Positions 13,542-21,396 of a stretch of 64,000 bases of DNA are shown here, piece after piece. The position numbers were made by a program, and so were the translations under genes. The first letter of the stretch is position 1. Every line of letters starts with the position of its first letter. The notes beneath the pieces are model-generated. The model was not told the origin of the DNA. It did not search any database and saw only the letters and a program-made list of their open reading frames with translations. Source of the stretch: a virus; the IMG/VR virus record IMGVR_UViG_3300043418_000072, positions 167,362 through 231,361 of that record; one strand, written 5' to 3'.

Positions 13542-13670
13542 TTACTGAGCCAATTCCTTGCTGTGGGTCTTGACAGAGTCAATGCTCTTGTCCAGAATCC
13601 TTGCAACACCGCTGAAGCCAACTGTGGCCACAACCAAACCAAGAACAAACCCAATTGCTAAATTACGCAT
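13542..13670 (-). CDS. single-span membrane peptide (42 aa)
   Basis: 42 residues from ATG 13670 with GAGGAG upstream. Residues 4-22 (LAIGFVLGLVVATVGFSGV) form one transmembrane helix, followed by a charged tail (RILDKSIDSVKTHSKELAQ). The pattern of a short N-terminal span and amphipathic tail is common for phage small membrane proteins. Function unknown. Confidence 0.7.
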   Translation of the reverse strand: MRNLAIGFVLGLVVATVGFSGVARILDKSIDSVKTHSKELAQ

Positions 13671-13672
13671 GA

Positions 13673-13888
13673 TTACTCCTCTACAACTTCACGAATGTCG
13701 GACCACGCAGACCATTGCATGTTGCGATGACCTCGGGCGATAAAGTCTTGCGACAAGGCATTTGCCTGCGCATAAACTGTCTTGTCTTCCATTTGTCGGT
13801 ATTGCAGCACACGTTCGTAGACGGTAACAATTTTTGTACCGCTGAGTTTGCTACCAATTGGGCGTTTAAGCCAGCGCATTTCCATCAT
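13673..13888 (-). CDS. conserved hypothetical phage protein (71 aa)
   Basis: 71 residues from ATG 13888, overlapping the stop of the preceding 25-residue gene (ATGA). Core MRWLKRPIGSKLSGTKIV-TVYERVLQYRQ is of a type seen in T4-like genomes. The C-terminal half is helical. Likely co-transcribed with the gene whose 3' end is now separated by the HNH insertion. Function unknown. Confidence 0.68.
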   Translation of the reverse strand: MMEMRWLKRPIGSKLSGTKIVTVYERVLQYRQMEDKTVYAQANALSQDFIARGHRNMQWSAWSDIREVVEE

Positions 13889-13962
13889 ACCATGAATCCC
13901 CAAACAATAATGTTCATACCAATAAACACACCAAGCAAGAACACACTTACCTTTTCAAGCAT
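13885..13962 (-). CDS. 25-residue membrane peptide
   Basis: ATG 13962, seven bases after GGAGG; product is MLEKVSVFLLGVFIGMNII plus VWGFMV, essentially one transmembrane span. Its ribosome site lies in what was the coding end (LEAA) of the gene now at 14602-14880, before the HNH gene was inserted. Function unknown; too short for homology. Confidence 0.6.
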   Translation of the reverse strand: MLEKVSVFLLGVFIGMNIIVWGFMV

Positions 13963-13976
13963 TATGCTGCCTCCAA

Positions 13977-14634
13977 CATGTTAGCTGGGAACAAGATAAA
14001 TAAATACATGTTTAACTCCAGTAAATACACAAAAATTTATTATAACATAATCAAACGAGCTTTTTCAAGATCGATAATTGGTTATACCGAAAAACACCAC
14101 ATCATCCCACGAAGCATTGGTGGCAACAACAAACGATCTAACATTGTAGCCCTGACTGCAAAAGAACATCGTCTTTGTCATTTGCTGTTGACTAAAATGG
14201 TTATTGATCCAGCGCATAGAAGTTCTATGTATCGTGCAGCTTGGTTCATGAGTAACCGAGTTTTGTTAGGTGTAAGCAAAGGATCATGCTATCAACAATT
14301 AAAGGAAGAGTTTGACAAACTTAACCGATCTCGTGTAGTTACTAACGAAACAAAACAAAAAATACGAGACAAGCGAGCACTACAAACAAACATATCTAAC
14401 CAATACCTTTCAGGTAAATTAACTGAGTCGCCTCGCAAAGGAATACCAAATAAAAAGACTTCAGACGCACTTGCTGGACGAGTTATAACTTGGGGAGAAA
14501 AACTGTCTGAAACTGCTCTTACCCGTACTAAATGTTCGTGCATAAAATGCAAAAAAGTAGTTACAGTTGGATACAATGGAGACCGTCACTTTCTTACTTG
14601 TTTACTCAACCGCTGAAAGCATGTTAGCTGGAAC
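13977..14634. repeat. short duplication flanking the HNH gene
   Basis: CATGTTAGCTGGGAAC at 13977-13992 and CATGTTAGCTGGAAC at 14620-14634 bracket the plus-strand HNH gene. They are copies of the VPANM-coding end of the 14602-14880 gene; the left copy carries one extra G, which puts it out of frame. Confidence 0.7.
14008..14616 (+). CDS. HNH homing endonuclease
   Basis: 202 residues from ATG 14008, which sits directly after TAAATAC, a late-type promoter box; a longer in-frame start lies inside the flanking repeat. EKHHIIPRSIGG, then NIVALTAKEHRLCHLL is the HNH catalytic core. The C-terminus holds a C-x-C-x2-C cluster (CSCIKC). It is on the opposite strand from all neighbours and splits an early operon, as mobile intronless homing genes do. 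Confidence 0.88.
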   Translation: MFNSSKYTKIYYNIIKRAFSRSIIGYTEKHHIIPRSIGGNNKRSNIVALTAKEHRLCHLLLTKMVIDPAHRSSMYRAAWFMSNRVLLGVSKGSCYQQLKEEFDKLNRSRVVTNETKQKIRDKRALQTNISNQYLSGKLTESPRKGIPNKKTSDALAGRVITWGEKLSETALTRTKCSCIKCKKVVTVGYNGDRHFLTCLLNR

Positions 14635-14880
14635 GTTCCAGTTCAGCGTACCGTTTTCCAGAACAGTCACGTTCTTGATCTTAACTTTCTTAACCACACC
14701 GTAATGCACCGCACGGGTTTTAGGATGTGTAAACTTAACCTTGGTACCAATGACCAAGCTGCCTGTATTCTTGTGAATCATTTGAGCACGTACAAAACGG
14801 ATCGCATCACTGATGTTATTCAGTTCGTCGTTAGTGTAGTTGCTAGCGATAATTGCACGGGCGATTTCAACAGCTTGCAT
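14602..14880 (-). CDS. conserved phage protein with HNH-altered 3' end
   Basis: 92 residues from ATG 14880. N-terminal helix pair (MQAVEIARAIIASNYTNDEL) and a strand-rich C-terminus ending NWNVPANMLSAVE, a layout I recognise from T4-like genomes. The stop lies inside the HNH gene's 3' end, so the final residues SAVE are supplied by the insertion. The original end appears to survive at 13964-13992 as VPANMLEAA once one extra base is removed. Function unknown. Confidence 0.75.
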   Translation of the reverse strand: MQAVEIARAIIASNYTNDELNNISDAIRFVRAQMIHKNTGSLVIGTKVKFTHPKTRAVHYGVVKKVKIKNVTVLENGTLNWNVPANMLSAVE

Positions 14881-14910
14881 TTCAGTTCCTTTGTTTCTTA
14901 CTATGTGTAT

Positions 14911-14939
14911 ATTATACAACCAAAACCATTTCGAGTCAA
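14911..14939 (-). promoter_or_regulatory. early promoter
   Basis: TTGACT, 17 bases, TATAAT with the spacer CGAAATGGTTTTGGTTG, nearly the spacer of the promoter at 247-275. Leader about 30 bases with AGGAAC ribosome site. Confidence 0.85.
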
Positions 14940-14945
14940 CCGAAA

Positions 14946-15272
14946 TTAGCGTGGCACGTGATATTGAAAGCCTTGGGCAGACACTTTCTTAAAGATGCCT
15001 TCCTTTGACCAGTCTTCTTCGAGCAATCGCAGTGTTTTGCGATCTGCAATTAAGGCACCATCTTGCACTTTAACGCTGGCACTCTTCTTACCATACGATG
15101 GCTCATAAACAGTACCGTGGAGCACCATCTCAAGTGCGAGCTTGATGCGGTCCAAACGGATTTGCTGGGCTGTGGTGTACAGGGTTTTGTTTGCATGGTT
15201 GCGCATACGGCGATCTTGCAATGCGAAAAACTTGTTATTTGATTCTTTAGTTTCAAGTGACATCGTTAACAT
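14946..15272 (-). CDS. hypothetical protein (108 aa)
   Basis: 108 residues from ATG 15272 behind AGGAG. Basic N-terminal half (QDRRMRNHANKTLYTTAQQ, IRLDRIKLALEM), then a strand and a helix ending with EEDWSKEGIFKKVSAQGF. Possibly nucleic-acid binding on charge alone. One-gene early unit. Function unknown. Confidence 0.65.
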   Translation of the reverse strand: MLTMSLETKESNNKFFALQDRRMRNHANKTLYTTAQQIRLDRIKLALEMVLHGTVYEPSYGKKSASVKVQDGALIADRKTLRLLEEDWSKEGIFKKVSAQGFQYHVPR

Positions 15273-15300
15273 GCTAACTCCTGTTTTGTTTGCTATGTAG

Positions 15301-15329
15301 CTATTATACCCGAAAATTCATTTCGGGTC
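15301..15329 (-). promoter_or_regulatory. early promoter
   Basis: TTGACC, 17 bases, TATAAT (GGTTGACCCGAAATG flank). Drives the 14946 gene through a short leader with AGGAG. Confidence 0.85.
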
Positions 15330-15335
15330 AACCAT

Positions 15336-15761
15336 TTATTCTGCGCCGAAGTTTGCACTCAAGTACGCACGGCACTGAGCTTCGGTACGCTTGGTTACTA
15401 CAACACGCCCGCCCCAGAATCCCACATAGAGATCACGGTGATCCAGGAACTTGATTTCACCGTCTGCACCAGTGTGCTTTTGACGGGTAGCAGCTTTTTG
15501 TACTACTTTTGTAGCAGTTTTCTTAGCAGGAGTTTTAGCTGGCACTTTTGCTGCGGGCTTGGTTTCTGCTGTCTTTTTAGCAGGAGCCTTTTCTACTACT
15601 TTCTTAGTAGCTGGTTCTGCTTTAGGTGCAGTTGCATACCCGTGCTTGACATCGTAGTTAGCAATTTGACGCTCAGTCATGCCCCAAGTATCAAGCAAAC
15701 GCTTGACTTCGGTACCAGAGAGTTGATGCCAGTTAATGCACGAATCGGTCCAGTTTTTCAT
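15336..15761 (-). CDS. histone H1-like basic protein
   Basis: 141 residues from ATG 15761. A start further upstream would translate through the promoter and is rejected. N-terminal 45 residues form a small helical domain (SGTEVKRLLDTWGMTERQIANYD), the middle is PAKKT/AAK repeat sequence typical of H1-like tails, and the C-terminus is a compact strand-rich piece (LDHRDLYVGFWGGRVVVTKR). Likely binds DNA or RNA non-specifically; compaction or host takeover are possibilities. Confidence 0.7.
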   Translation of the reverse strand: MKNWTDSCINWHQLSGTEVKRLLDTWGMTERQIANYDVKHGYATAPKAEPATKKVVEKAPAKKTAETKPAAKVPAKTPAKKTATKVVQKAATRQKHTGADGEIKFLDHRDLYVGFWGGRVVVTKRTEAQCRAYLSANFGAE

Positions 15762-15791
15762 TGCTAACTCCTTTTTACTTACTATGCCATT

Positions 15792-15820
15792 ATTATAGCA
15801 AGAAATCCATTTCGGGTCAA
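15792..15820 (-). promoter_or_regulatory. early promoter
   Basis: TTGACC, 17 bases (CGAAATGGATTTCTTGC), TATAAT: the strongest form of the early consensus. The -35 overlaps the TGA stop of the upstream gene. Confidence 0.88.
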
Positions 15821-16047
15821 CCAAAAGCCTTAATTAGGCCAACTAGGCACACAATGATGCCCACTGCGTTAACAACCATCTGTGGCCGATTTGCAACACG
15901 TAGGCACCAGATTAAGTAGCAAGTACTACCACTGAGTCCTGCTACAATGTTCCATGGATAGATGTTCATTGACATCAAAGTGTACATGGCCATAAAGCAG
16001 AGTGTGCCAGTCCACTGCAAGATATCGTTGACGTTTAATTTTTTCAT
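15817..16047 (-). CDS. three-span membrane protein, leaderless
   Basis: 76 residues with three hydrophobic spans (about 10-27, 32-48, 54-73) and short polar loops; LQWTGTLCFMAMYTLMSMN and YPWNIVAGLSGSTCYLIW recall the small PnuC/SWEET-like membrane proteins of phages. PnuC homologues import nicotinamide riboside, which would fit the NAD genes, but the protein is too short for a full PnuC. ATG lies six bases after TATAAT, so the mRNA should start at the ATG. Confidence 0.65.
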   Translation of the reverse strand: MKKLNVNDILQWTGTLCFMAMYTLMSMNIYPWNIVAGLSGSTCYLIWCLRVANRPQMVVNAVGIIVCLVGLIKAFG

Positions 16048-16053
16048 ATAGAC

Positions 16054-16082
16054 ATTATACGCCCGAAATCGTTTTTGGTCAA
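16054..16082 (-). promoter_or_regulatory. early promoter, leaderless arrangement
   Basis: TTGACC, 17 bases, TATAAT, then GTCTAT and ATG 16047. The expected transcription start falls on the ATG. Confidence 0.82.
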
Positions 16083-16085
16083 GAG

Positions 16086-16105
16086 AAACCCGCCGAAGCG
16101 GGTTT
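16086..16105 (-). terminator. rho-independent terminator fused to a promoter
   Basis: AAACCCGC-TTCG-GCGGGTTT and then CTCTTGACC on the minus strand. The hairpin ends the 16126 gene, and its tail runs into the -35 box of the next promoter. Confidence 0.8.
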
Positions 16106-16125
16106 GTGATCTCTGTACATTGAGT

Positions 16126-18573
16126 TTAGGCAGCTACTGCTCTAACACTATATTCAGCTGGGTCATAAGCAGCATATCGCGTTCTAAACATCTCTTGCGC
16201 TTCGGCCCATGCACTTTGTTGATCTGTACTAGATAACTCCACTGCACTTTGTCCAGTGCTGCGTTTGTAGATTTCAAATCGCTGCGTCTGTGCTTGACTT
16301 TGTTGTCTAGCATTGTGTGCTGCGGTTGGCACAACCTCAACTTCTTGTCCTATCATGTTGGGATGGTGCATACCTAGGAACCCTGCGGCACGTTGATTGG
16401 CCTCACCTTGTGTAGCAGCTTGCACTCTGCCCATTACTGCGCCTTGACCATTTAAAATAGTCCACTCTTGCATGTTTGCTGCCTGGTGAGCATTGTGCGA
16501 TTGTTGTGCAACTTGTGCATTACTAGGTTGCTCGATTGCTTGCAAGGTGAAATCATCACTGTGCAGTCCTCTGCTGGTTAAGTAATCGTGCTGTATACCA
16601 ATGGCATTGTCTTGTCCGTCTGCATGGAATTGGTGGACAACTTGACTAGTGCGGTTGTTTACTGTCTCCCAATTTGGCCTTTGTGCTGATGCTTGTTGTG
16701 CAGCACCCTGCTGAGTTCTTACTCGATAATTTGATATATCGCCTAGTGTTGAACTGTATAGATTATAGTATGTAACCGCTTCAGTTTCTGCGCCGTTACG
16801 GTTAGTCTGCTCTAATCGTCGGTAAACTACACCGTTTGATGTGTTGTAAAGTTCCCATGGCCCCGGTCCGGTTGGAGTCAACGGGTTCGCGGTACGTTCG
16901 GTAGGAACGTAGTCTGCTGGGATTTCTAAAACATCAAATCTTTCCGGCTTTAGACCATGGCTGGTCATCCATGCTTCGCCGTCCTCTTTTGATTTAAATC
17001 TACGTACTGGGCTGTCTTTGTCTGTGGTTAATGCTGCAAATCTATTAGGAACTTTTGCCCACAGACCCCAGTTGCCTTCATTGCGTTGTGACTTCTTGCC
17101 TGCATTGCTTTGTTGCAGTTTAGACAATGCTGCACGCCTAAAGTCTTTAACAACTTGTTCGGGTGCGCCGCCAACACCACTTACATAGTCACTAAAGTCT
17201 TTAACCATAGCGCCATACTCGTCCATAGTTGGCTCTAAGAGTTTATACAACTTCTTTTGATATTCTTGTTTGTACTTGTCTTCGTGTACTGCTGCATCCA
17301 GTGCAACCACAAAGCGTAACAGTGTAGGTTCAATTTTGTCTTCAAATTCGTTTAACCAATCGCCACCTGGGCTACGGAATTCTACATATCCGTCTTTGGT
17401 GTTAATACTAGTAAACTTGTTAGTGACACCACTGTGAATCAACTTGCTAGCCGCAGTGGTCATGTGATTCTTCATCTTCTCTAGCAGCTCCTTGGCACTC
17501 AGTGGATTCTGCTTGATGGCATTTTTAACAAGTCCCATCGCACTCTTGCAATAGGTATTGCTTTGACGTTCAAATTGCTTTAATACATACTCATCGCCAA
17601 GCAAGATTGCCAACTTGACGTAGTCTAGATTTTCAAGACCTTTCCATCCGTCAACTGAAACGTTAATGTGCAAGCCTGTGCCATAATCGCTGCCTGTGTA
17701 GCAGCCTCTACGCTTGGCCCAGCGTTTAACTTTCTGCAAATCACTTAGCAATTCTGCAATAGGCAATGGTGGGCTAACAAATTCCAAACCGCCGTCGTCG
17801 CTGTCATCACCTTCTAAGCTGCCATCTGGTTCAACAACGTAGGTGCCTTCTTCTCGACGTGCGCCGTGATAATCTGTACTGTGATTAACTGGGCGACCAA
17901 TGGCGTTACCGAAATCGTCAGCAACATTCTCTACGTCCATATTATCACTGTCACCTTGATATTCTGTCCAGTAAGGCCAGTTAATATCAAAGTTGCGGGA
18001 AATGTTGGTCATGTGGTCATAATCAACAGCATTCAACCAATCGCCGCTATCCCAATCGTCTTCGTGGTCAGAAACAAATTCATTGTAGGCTTCTGTATAA
18101 GCACGGTCTTGTGATTCCCATTCGCGATCTATATAATTGGAAAACGCTTCATTCTCGTCTTCATCTTCTTCACCGGTTAACCATTCGTCGTCACTGACAT
18201 TCTCTCTAACCCAATGGGCAAAGAATTCGTGACCATCGCTGTCCCATTCTTCGTCAACTTTCGTTTGGCGCCACTCGTAGAATTCTTGCTCTAATTCTTC
18301 TACTAGATTGTCAACGTCACGTCGACTATTGTGGTCACCATCGTGGAAAAAATCACGAATATCGCTAATGCTACGTGTGCGCGGGTCGTGTTCGTAATCG
18401 GGTTCTGACTCAAAATCTTCTTGACCATCGACTTTGACGTTGGGAACAATCATTTCAAATTCCATACCAGCCTTGGCATTGATCTGACTTGCGAGTTTAC
18501 GCAAGCTGCCCGGGCTCATATTGACTTCGAATAATGTTTGTTCTGTTAATGTTTTGATTTGTTTATAGCGCAT
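16126..18573 (-). CDS. amidoligase-like large protein, probable virion-associated
   Basis: 815 residues. Around residues 30-45 KAGMEFEMIVP, then VEPDGSLEGD and GLEFVSPPLP near 240-265 and GTGLHINVSVDG near 295 match the ordered motifs of the putative amidoligase (COOH-NH2 ligase) family. A long acidic insert (50-215) and a C-terminal half with repeated 60-residue units (WxxxN...G, Q/A rich) follow. These enzymes form peptide or amide bonds; the substrate is unknown. It has a late promoter, pointing to a structural or packaged protein. N-terminus MRYKQIKTLTEQ is similar to other late proteins here. Confidence 0.65.
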   Translation of the reverse strand: MRYKQIKTLTEQTLFEVNMSPGSLRKLASQINAKAGMEFEMIVPNVKVDGQEDFESEPDYEHDPRTRSISDIRDFFHDGDHNSRRDVDNLVEELEQEFYEWRQTKVDEEWDSDGHEFFAHWVRENVSDDEWLTGEEDEDENEAFSNYIDREWESQDRAYTEAYNEFVSDHEDDWDSGDWLNAVDYDHMTNISRNFDINWPYWTEYQGDSDNMDVENVADDFGNAIGRPVNHSTDYHGARREEGTYVVEPDGSLEGDDSDDGGLEFVSPPLPIAELLSDLQKVKRWAKRRGCYTGSDYGTGLHINVSVDGWKGLENLDYVKLAILLGDEYVLKQFERQSNTYCKSAMGLVKNAIKQNPLSAKELLEKMKNHMTTAASKLIHSGVTNKFTSINTKDGYVEFRSPGGDWLNEFEDKIEPTLLRFVVALDAAVHEDKYKQEYQKKLYKLLEPTMDEYGAMVKDFSDYVSGVGGAPEQVVKDFRRAALSKLQQSNAGKKSQRNEGNWGLWAKVPNRFAALTTDKDSPVRRFKSKEDGEAWMTSHGLKPERFDVLEIPADYVPTERTANPLTPTGPGPWELYNTSNGVVYRRLEQTNRNGAETEAVTYYNLYSSTLGDISNYRVRTQQGAAQQASAQRPNWETVNNRTSQVVHQFHADGQDNAIGIQHDYLTSRGLHSDDFTLQAIEQPSNAQVAQQSHNAHQAANMQEWTILNGQGAVMGRVQAATQGEANQRAAGFLGMHHPNMIGQEVEVVPTAAHNARQQSQAQTQRFEIYKRSTGQSAVELSSTDQQSAWAEAQEMFRTRYAAYDPAEYSVRAVAA

Positions 18574-18590
18574 AAAAATACCTGTATTAG

Positions 18591-18600
18591 GTATTTATAC
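18591..18600 (-). promoter_or_regulatory. T4-type late promoter
   Basis: GTATAAATAC on the minus strand, 18 bases before ATG 18573; no -35 box is apparent, as expected for sigma-gp55-type late promoters. Confidence 0.7.
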
Positions 18601-18606
18601 GCACTA

Positions 18607-19524
18607 TTAATCTTGGTACGGAACTAATGCTCGTATGCTTTGCAAGCCCTTGGCTCTAGCGGCTGTGACCCTATGGTTGCCGTCTAGTAGCCATCCGTTG
18701 CTGTCTGCAACTACGGGCTTCTTTAAAATATCACGTGTTGTGACATTGTTGATGTGGTCCCAGTCTAAGTCGATTACTCTGCGGTAAGGATCGTCTTGAT
18801 CGTAGAACTCCGGAGTCTGCAACTCACTTAGTGGAACTTCTTTAAGCACCCATACCTTGTGTCGCAGAATTGGCTTTTCTAAATGATATTCATTATGTAT
18901 GCCTTTAACATACTTGAGCACCTGTTGATTGGTGTAAAGTTTGTTTTCTACGCTTAGGTCAACATCTTCGTCTTCTACTTCGCTAGCAGGAATCAAGCCT
19001 TCTAGTGCATAGTGCAGTTTCTTTAAGGCCCGTTCACACTCGCCATCTTTGTACAAGATACCAATTCCGCCATTTGCTTCCCATAGCTTGATATTGCTAT
19101 CCCAATCGTCGATCAAGATATTAGGAGTGCCATCTGCTTGTCTAGCAAACTTTTCCTTTTGGTGATCAAAGATAATGCTTTCGGGAGGGATTCTGGATAG
19201 TTTGCGATCAATCCAGTCGGCCTTTTCTCTGCTGCTTTGCTCTACATCGCTCATTAGCGGAGCAGATAAGATACTGTATTCGCCTGCTAGTTTTAGCACA
19301 CCGTGTAGCAGTTTACCTGCTTGTGGTAATGCTGGCAATTCAGCGAAGAATCCAGGTTCTTGTGCGACTTGATCAATGCAGTCTTTTTCTTTACGTGCTC
19401 TACGCCAATGCGTTGCACCTTCGCGTTTTGCGATCTCGCCAAACATGTCCGCGAGAACACCGTCGAGGTCAACGTATACCACCGGAGTGGACTCATAACT
19501 ATTTTCTAATTCAAAACTTTTCAT
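18607..19524 (-). CDS. HAD-family phosphatase fused to a ParB-like domain
   Basis: 305 residues. N-terminal 170: [16 protein letters not shown] is HAD motif I (DxDG), SAPL gives motif II (Ser), and [10 protein letters not shown] motif IV, as in 5'(3')-deoxyribonucleotidases. C-terminal 85: [19 protein letters not shown], then TAARAKGL is the GxHR-type motif of ParB/sulfiredoxin-like domains. HAD members dephosphorylate nucleotides; ParB-like folds hydrolyse CTP/ATP or cut DNA. The fusion suggests a nucleotide-related role. Late-type box TAAATAC lies just before the ATG. Confidence 0.8.
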   Translation of the reverse strand: MKSFELENSYESTPVVYVDLDGVLADMFGEIAKREGATHWRRARKEKDCIDQVAQEPGFFAELPALPQAGKLLHGVLKLAGEYSILSAPLMSDVEQSSREKADWIDRKLSRIPPESIIFDHQKEKFARQADGTPNILIDDWDSNIKLWEANGGIGILYKDGECERALKKLHYALEGLIPASEVEDEDVDLSVENKLYTNQQVLKYVKGIHNEYHLEKPILRHKVWVLKEVPLSELQTPEFYDQDDPYRRVIDLDWDHINNVTTRDILKKPVVADSNGWLLDGNHRVTAARAKGLQSIRALVPYQD

Positions 19525-19528
19525 ATCA

Positions 19529-19536
19529 GTATTTAC
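19529..19536 (-). promoter_or_regulatory. late promoter-like box, leaderless arrangement
   Basis: GTAAATAC on the minus strand, four bases before ATG 19524. Confidence 0.5.
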
Positions 19537-19545
19537 GTGGGTTTA

Positions 19546-19554
19546 TATAAATAT
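19546..19554 (+). promoter_or_regulatory. late promoter-like box for the GIY-YIG gene
   Basis: TATAAATAT on the plus strand, about 60 bases upstream of ATG 19616; AAGGAG precedes the start. Confidence 0.5.
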
Positions 19555-19615
19555 TAGTGTAGTTCGCGGACATCCCCTTCCCAACTACTCTAATGCTACA
19601 AGGAGCAATCAGCAC

Positions 19616-20209
19616 ATGTATTTACACTATTACGTCTATGCCTATCTAAGAAAAGATAGCACACCTTACTACATTGGCAAGGGAAAAGGTAACCGTGCAT
19701 TTCAGAATCATATTTCTCACAGGCCACCAGCTGATAGAACTAGGATAGTGTTTATTGAGAAAAATTTATCCAATGTAGGAGCCCTTGCAATCGAACGTAA
19801 GATGATACTCTGGTATGGCCGTAAGGATAATGGAACTGGTATCTTGCGTAACAAAACAGATGGGGGAGATGGATTAACTAATTACAATCCGTCAGCGGCA
19901 GTGAGGCAAAAATGTTCACAACCCGGTGAGTTAAATGGAATGTATGGTAAATCACATTCTGATGATGTACGAAAAGCGTCGAGTATGCGAAGATCCCGCA
20001 CTAATAGCTTGCGGCGGTGGTATAATAATGGCGTAGAGACTGCTTTCTTATTAGAATGTCCCACTGGATGGCGCGAAGGCAGAATAAATCAAAAGCCCAC
20101 TACTGCTGGTAACAAATGGTACAATAACGGTATTATTGCAGTTAGTAGAAAAGAGAAACCACCCGGGGACGAGTGGATTTGTGGTATGCTTGACCGTAAT
20201 AATTTATAA
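19616..20209 (+). CDS. GIY-YIG homing endonuclease with NUMOD3-type motif
   Basis: 197 residues. YVYAYLRKD, then [17 protein letters not shown] is a GIY-YIG-type catalytic start, and [15 protein letters not shown] is the helix-forming NUMOD3 DNA-binding motif; two KWYNNG/RWYNNG repeats follow. It lies on the strand opposite to its neighbours and separates the HAD-ParB gene from the GNAT gene, typical of a free-standing homing gene. Confidence 0.85.
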   Translation: MYLHYYVYAYLRKDSTPYYIGKGKGNRAFQNHISHRPPADRTRIVFIEKNLSNVGALAIERKMILWYGRKDNGTGILRNKTDGGDGLTNYNPSAAVRQKCSQPGELNGMYGKSHSDDVRKASSMRRSRTNSLRRWYNNGVETAFLLECPTGWREGRINQKPTTAGNKWYNNGIIAVSRKEKPPGDEWICGMLDRNNL

Positions 20210-20767
20210 CGCTAGCGCTCGACGAAAACTTTGAATTGTGTGGTTAAGAGTTGTGTTAACTGCGTTCTGTTGGCGCAGGGCAATTTCGTGTCCGATACTA
20301 AAGATGTTAGTAGGAGGCATAGTAACACGGGCATCGCTTTCGATTCCGTCCCTACTAATAGCAAGTCCGTGCTTGGTAACAAGGTGCTTAATGGGTGCAT
20401 TATAGCTCAAACAGTGCATGTAAAGGTCTCTAAAACCTCTGTTTTGTGCCCATGTCATGGCATAATCCATCATACCACTGGCAATGCCCTTGCTGCGATA
20501 TGCTTCTGCTACCATTACACCAAACTCTACTTCGTGGTCGCTCATACGTGCAATATGCACGGTGCCCACAATTTCTTGATCAATATCTTCTGCTACCACA
20601 ATATTGTGCAAGAGTGCATCTGCAATCATTCCATCCATTAAATGATCAATCATTTCATGACGCATAGCGTGTCCAAAATAAAGATTAAGAGAATCGGAAT
20701 TACGCTGTTTTAGAAACATAGCGTATTTTGGTAACTCAGGCGCAGATAGAATTCGGTAAGTGATCAT
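20204..20767 (-). CDS. GNAT-family acetyltransferase
   Basis: 187 residues. [21 protein letters not shown], then [19 protein letters not shown] gives the beta-bulge and the R/Q-x2-G-x-A acetyl-CoA loop of GNAT enzymes; ISRDG near 140 follows. It transfers acetyl groups to an amine on a small molecule or protein not identifiable here. Its stop overlaps the GIY-YIG gene by six bases on the other strand. Shares the late transcript with two very small genes. Confidence 0.85.
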   Translation of the reverse strand: MITYRILSAPELPKYAMFLKQRNSDSLNLYFGHAMRHEMIDHLMDGMIADALLHNIVVAEDIDQEIVGTVHIARMSDHEVEFGVMVAEAYRSKGIASGMMDYAMTWAQNRGFRDLYMHCLSYNAPIKHLVTKHGLAISRDGIESDARVTMPPTNIFSIGHEIALRQQNAVNTTLNHTIQSFRRALAL

Positions 20768-20768
20768 G

Positions 20769-20864
20769 TTAGTACCAGTAACGACCGTTCTTGGTTATGG
20801 CGCGGGCTCTAAATTCCTGAAAGCGAATTATGCCTTCCCATAAGGTCTTTAAGTATTTACTCAT
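20769..20864 (-). CDS. 31-residue basic peptide
   Basis: MSKYLKTLWEGIIRFQEFR followed by ARAITKNGRYWY; ATG 20864 overlaps the preceding TGA (ATGA). The short basic helix with a KNGRYW end resembles YjiS/DUF1127-like peptides. Downstream of the late promoter at 21041. Function unknown. Confidence 0.55.
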   Translation of the reverse strand: MSKYLKTLWEGIIRFQEFRARAITKNGRYWY

Positions 20865-21013
20865 CGTGACCACCCCTTGCGTGAGTCGTACTGGCGAATC
20901 CAGTGTTCAACTTCTGTTGTGGTAGTTGGGCGCTTGCTGGTAATATAGCTGTCTAGTTCATCTTGGTAAGATGGTGCAGCAAATAGACTTTTGATCCATT
21001 GTAATAATTGCAT
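20861..21013 (-). CDS. 50-residue protein, DUF3563-like layout
   Basis: 50 residues from ATG 21013 with AAGGAA upstream and a late promoter box 28 bases further. MQLLQWIKSLFAAPSYQDEL, then TEVEHWIRQYDSRKGW: an amphipathic start and a helix with ExW-x-RQ, similar in layout to small proteins common in Burkholderiales phages. Function unknown. Confidence 0.6.
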   Translation of the reverse strand: MQLLQWIKSLFAAPSYQDELDSYITSKRPTTTTEVEHWIRQYDSRKGWSR

Positions 21014-21040
21014 TTCAGTTTCCTTCTAGTGATTGAACTA

Positions 21041-21050
21041 GTATTTATAC
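21041..21050 (-). promoter_or_regulatory. T4-type late promoter
   Basis: GTATAAATAC on the minus strand upstream of the 20861-20769-20204 gene group. Confidence 0.7.
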
Positions 21051-21084
21051 TGGGATGCAACATTATCTCATGGTTTCTACTGAG

Positions 21085-21396
21085 TCACTCTGTCCATCTT
21101 AGTGCAAACAACACTGACTTCTGCTCGTCAGTGATATCAACGTGCCAGGTGACTTCGGCATCCATGCGATCCGGGCGAGTAGGTTTTCCATTGTACAAGG
21201 AGAATACTTCCCATCCGAGTCCAATGGAAACCACATTGTCGCTAAAGCCATCATTGCCGGGCCCACAGTACTCACCAACATTTTCCTCTAGCCAGTCTTC
21301 AATTTGAGACAATGCACTACTGATAGTGCCACGGGCATAAGGATCATACTCGCGAGCATGATTGAGTATGTTGGGAGTAATGTTGAATATGGCCAT
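21085..21396 (-). CDS. LRW-family protein outside the array
   Basis: 103 residues ending TDEQKSVLFALRWTE, the same signature as the 630-4216 proteins, although the next gene is not coupled to it. This shows that the LRW ending is not only a ribosome-site by-product. Helical first half (ISSALSQIEDWLEENVGEY) and a strand with VSIGLGWEVFSL. ATG overlaps the clpP stop (TAATG). Function unknown. Confidence 0.7.
   Translation of the reverse strand: MAIFNITPNILNHAREYDPYARGTISSALSQIEDWLEENVGEYCGPGNDGFSDNVVSIGLGWEVFSLYNGKPTRPDRMDAEVTWHVDITDEQKSVLFALRWTE

Noticed and set aside
15500-15620. PAKKT repeats as a tandem DNA repeat or CRISPR-like array
   Set aside because: They are codon-varied repeats within a basic protein tail, with no spacer structure.
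15762-15824. An upstream ATG giving a protein starting MVDPKWISCYNN in front of the 15336 gene (and similar ones at 49151-49216 and 53377-53415)
   Set aside because: It translates the early promoter itself (ATGGTTGACCCGAAATGG); the repeated peptide is the promoter consensus in one frame, not coding.
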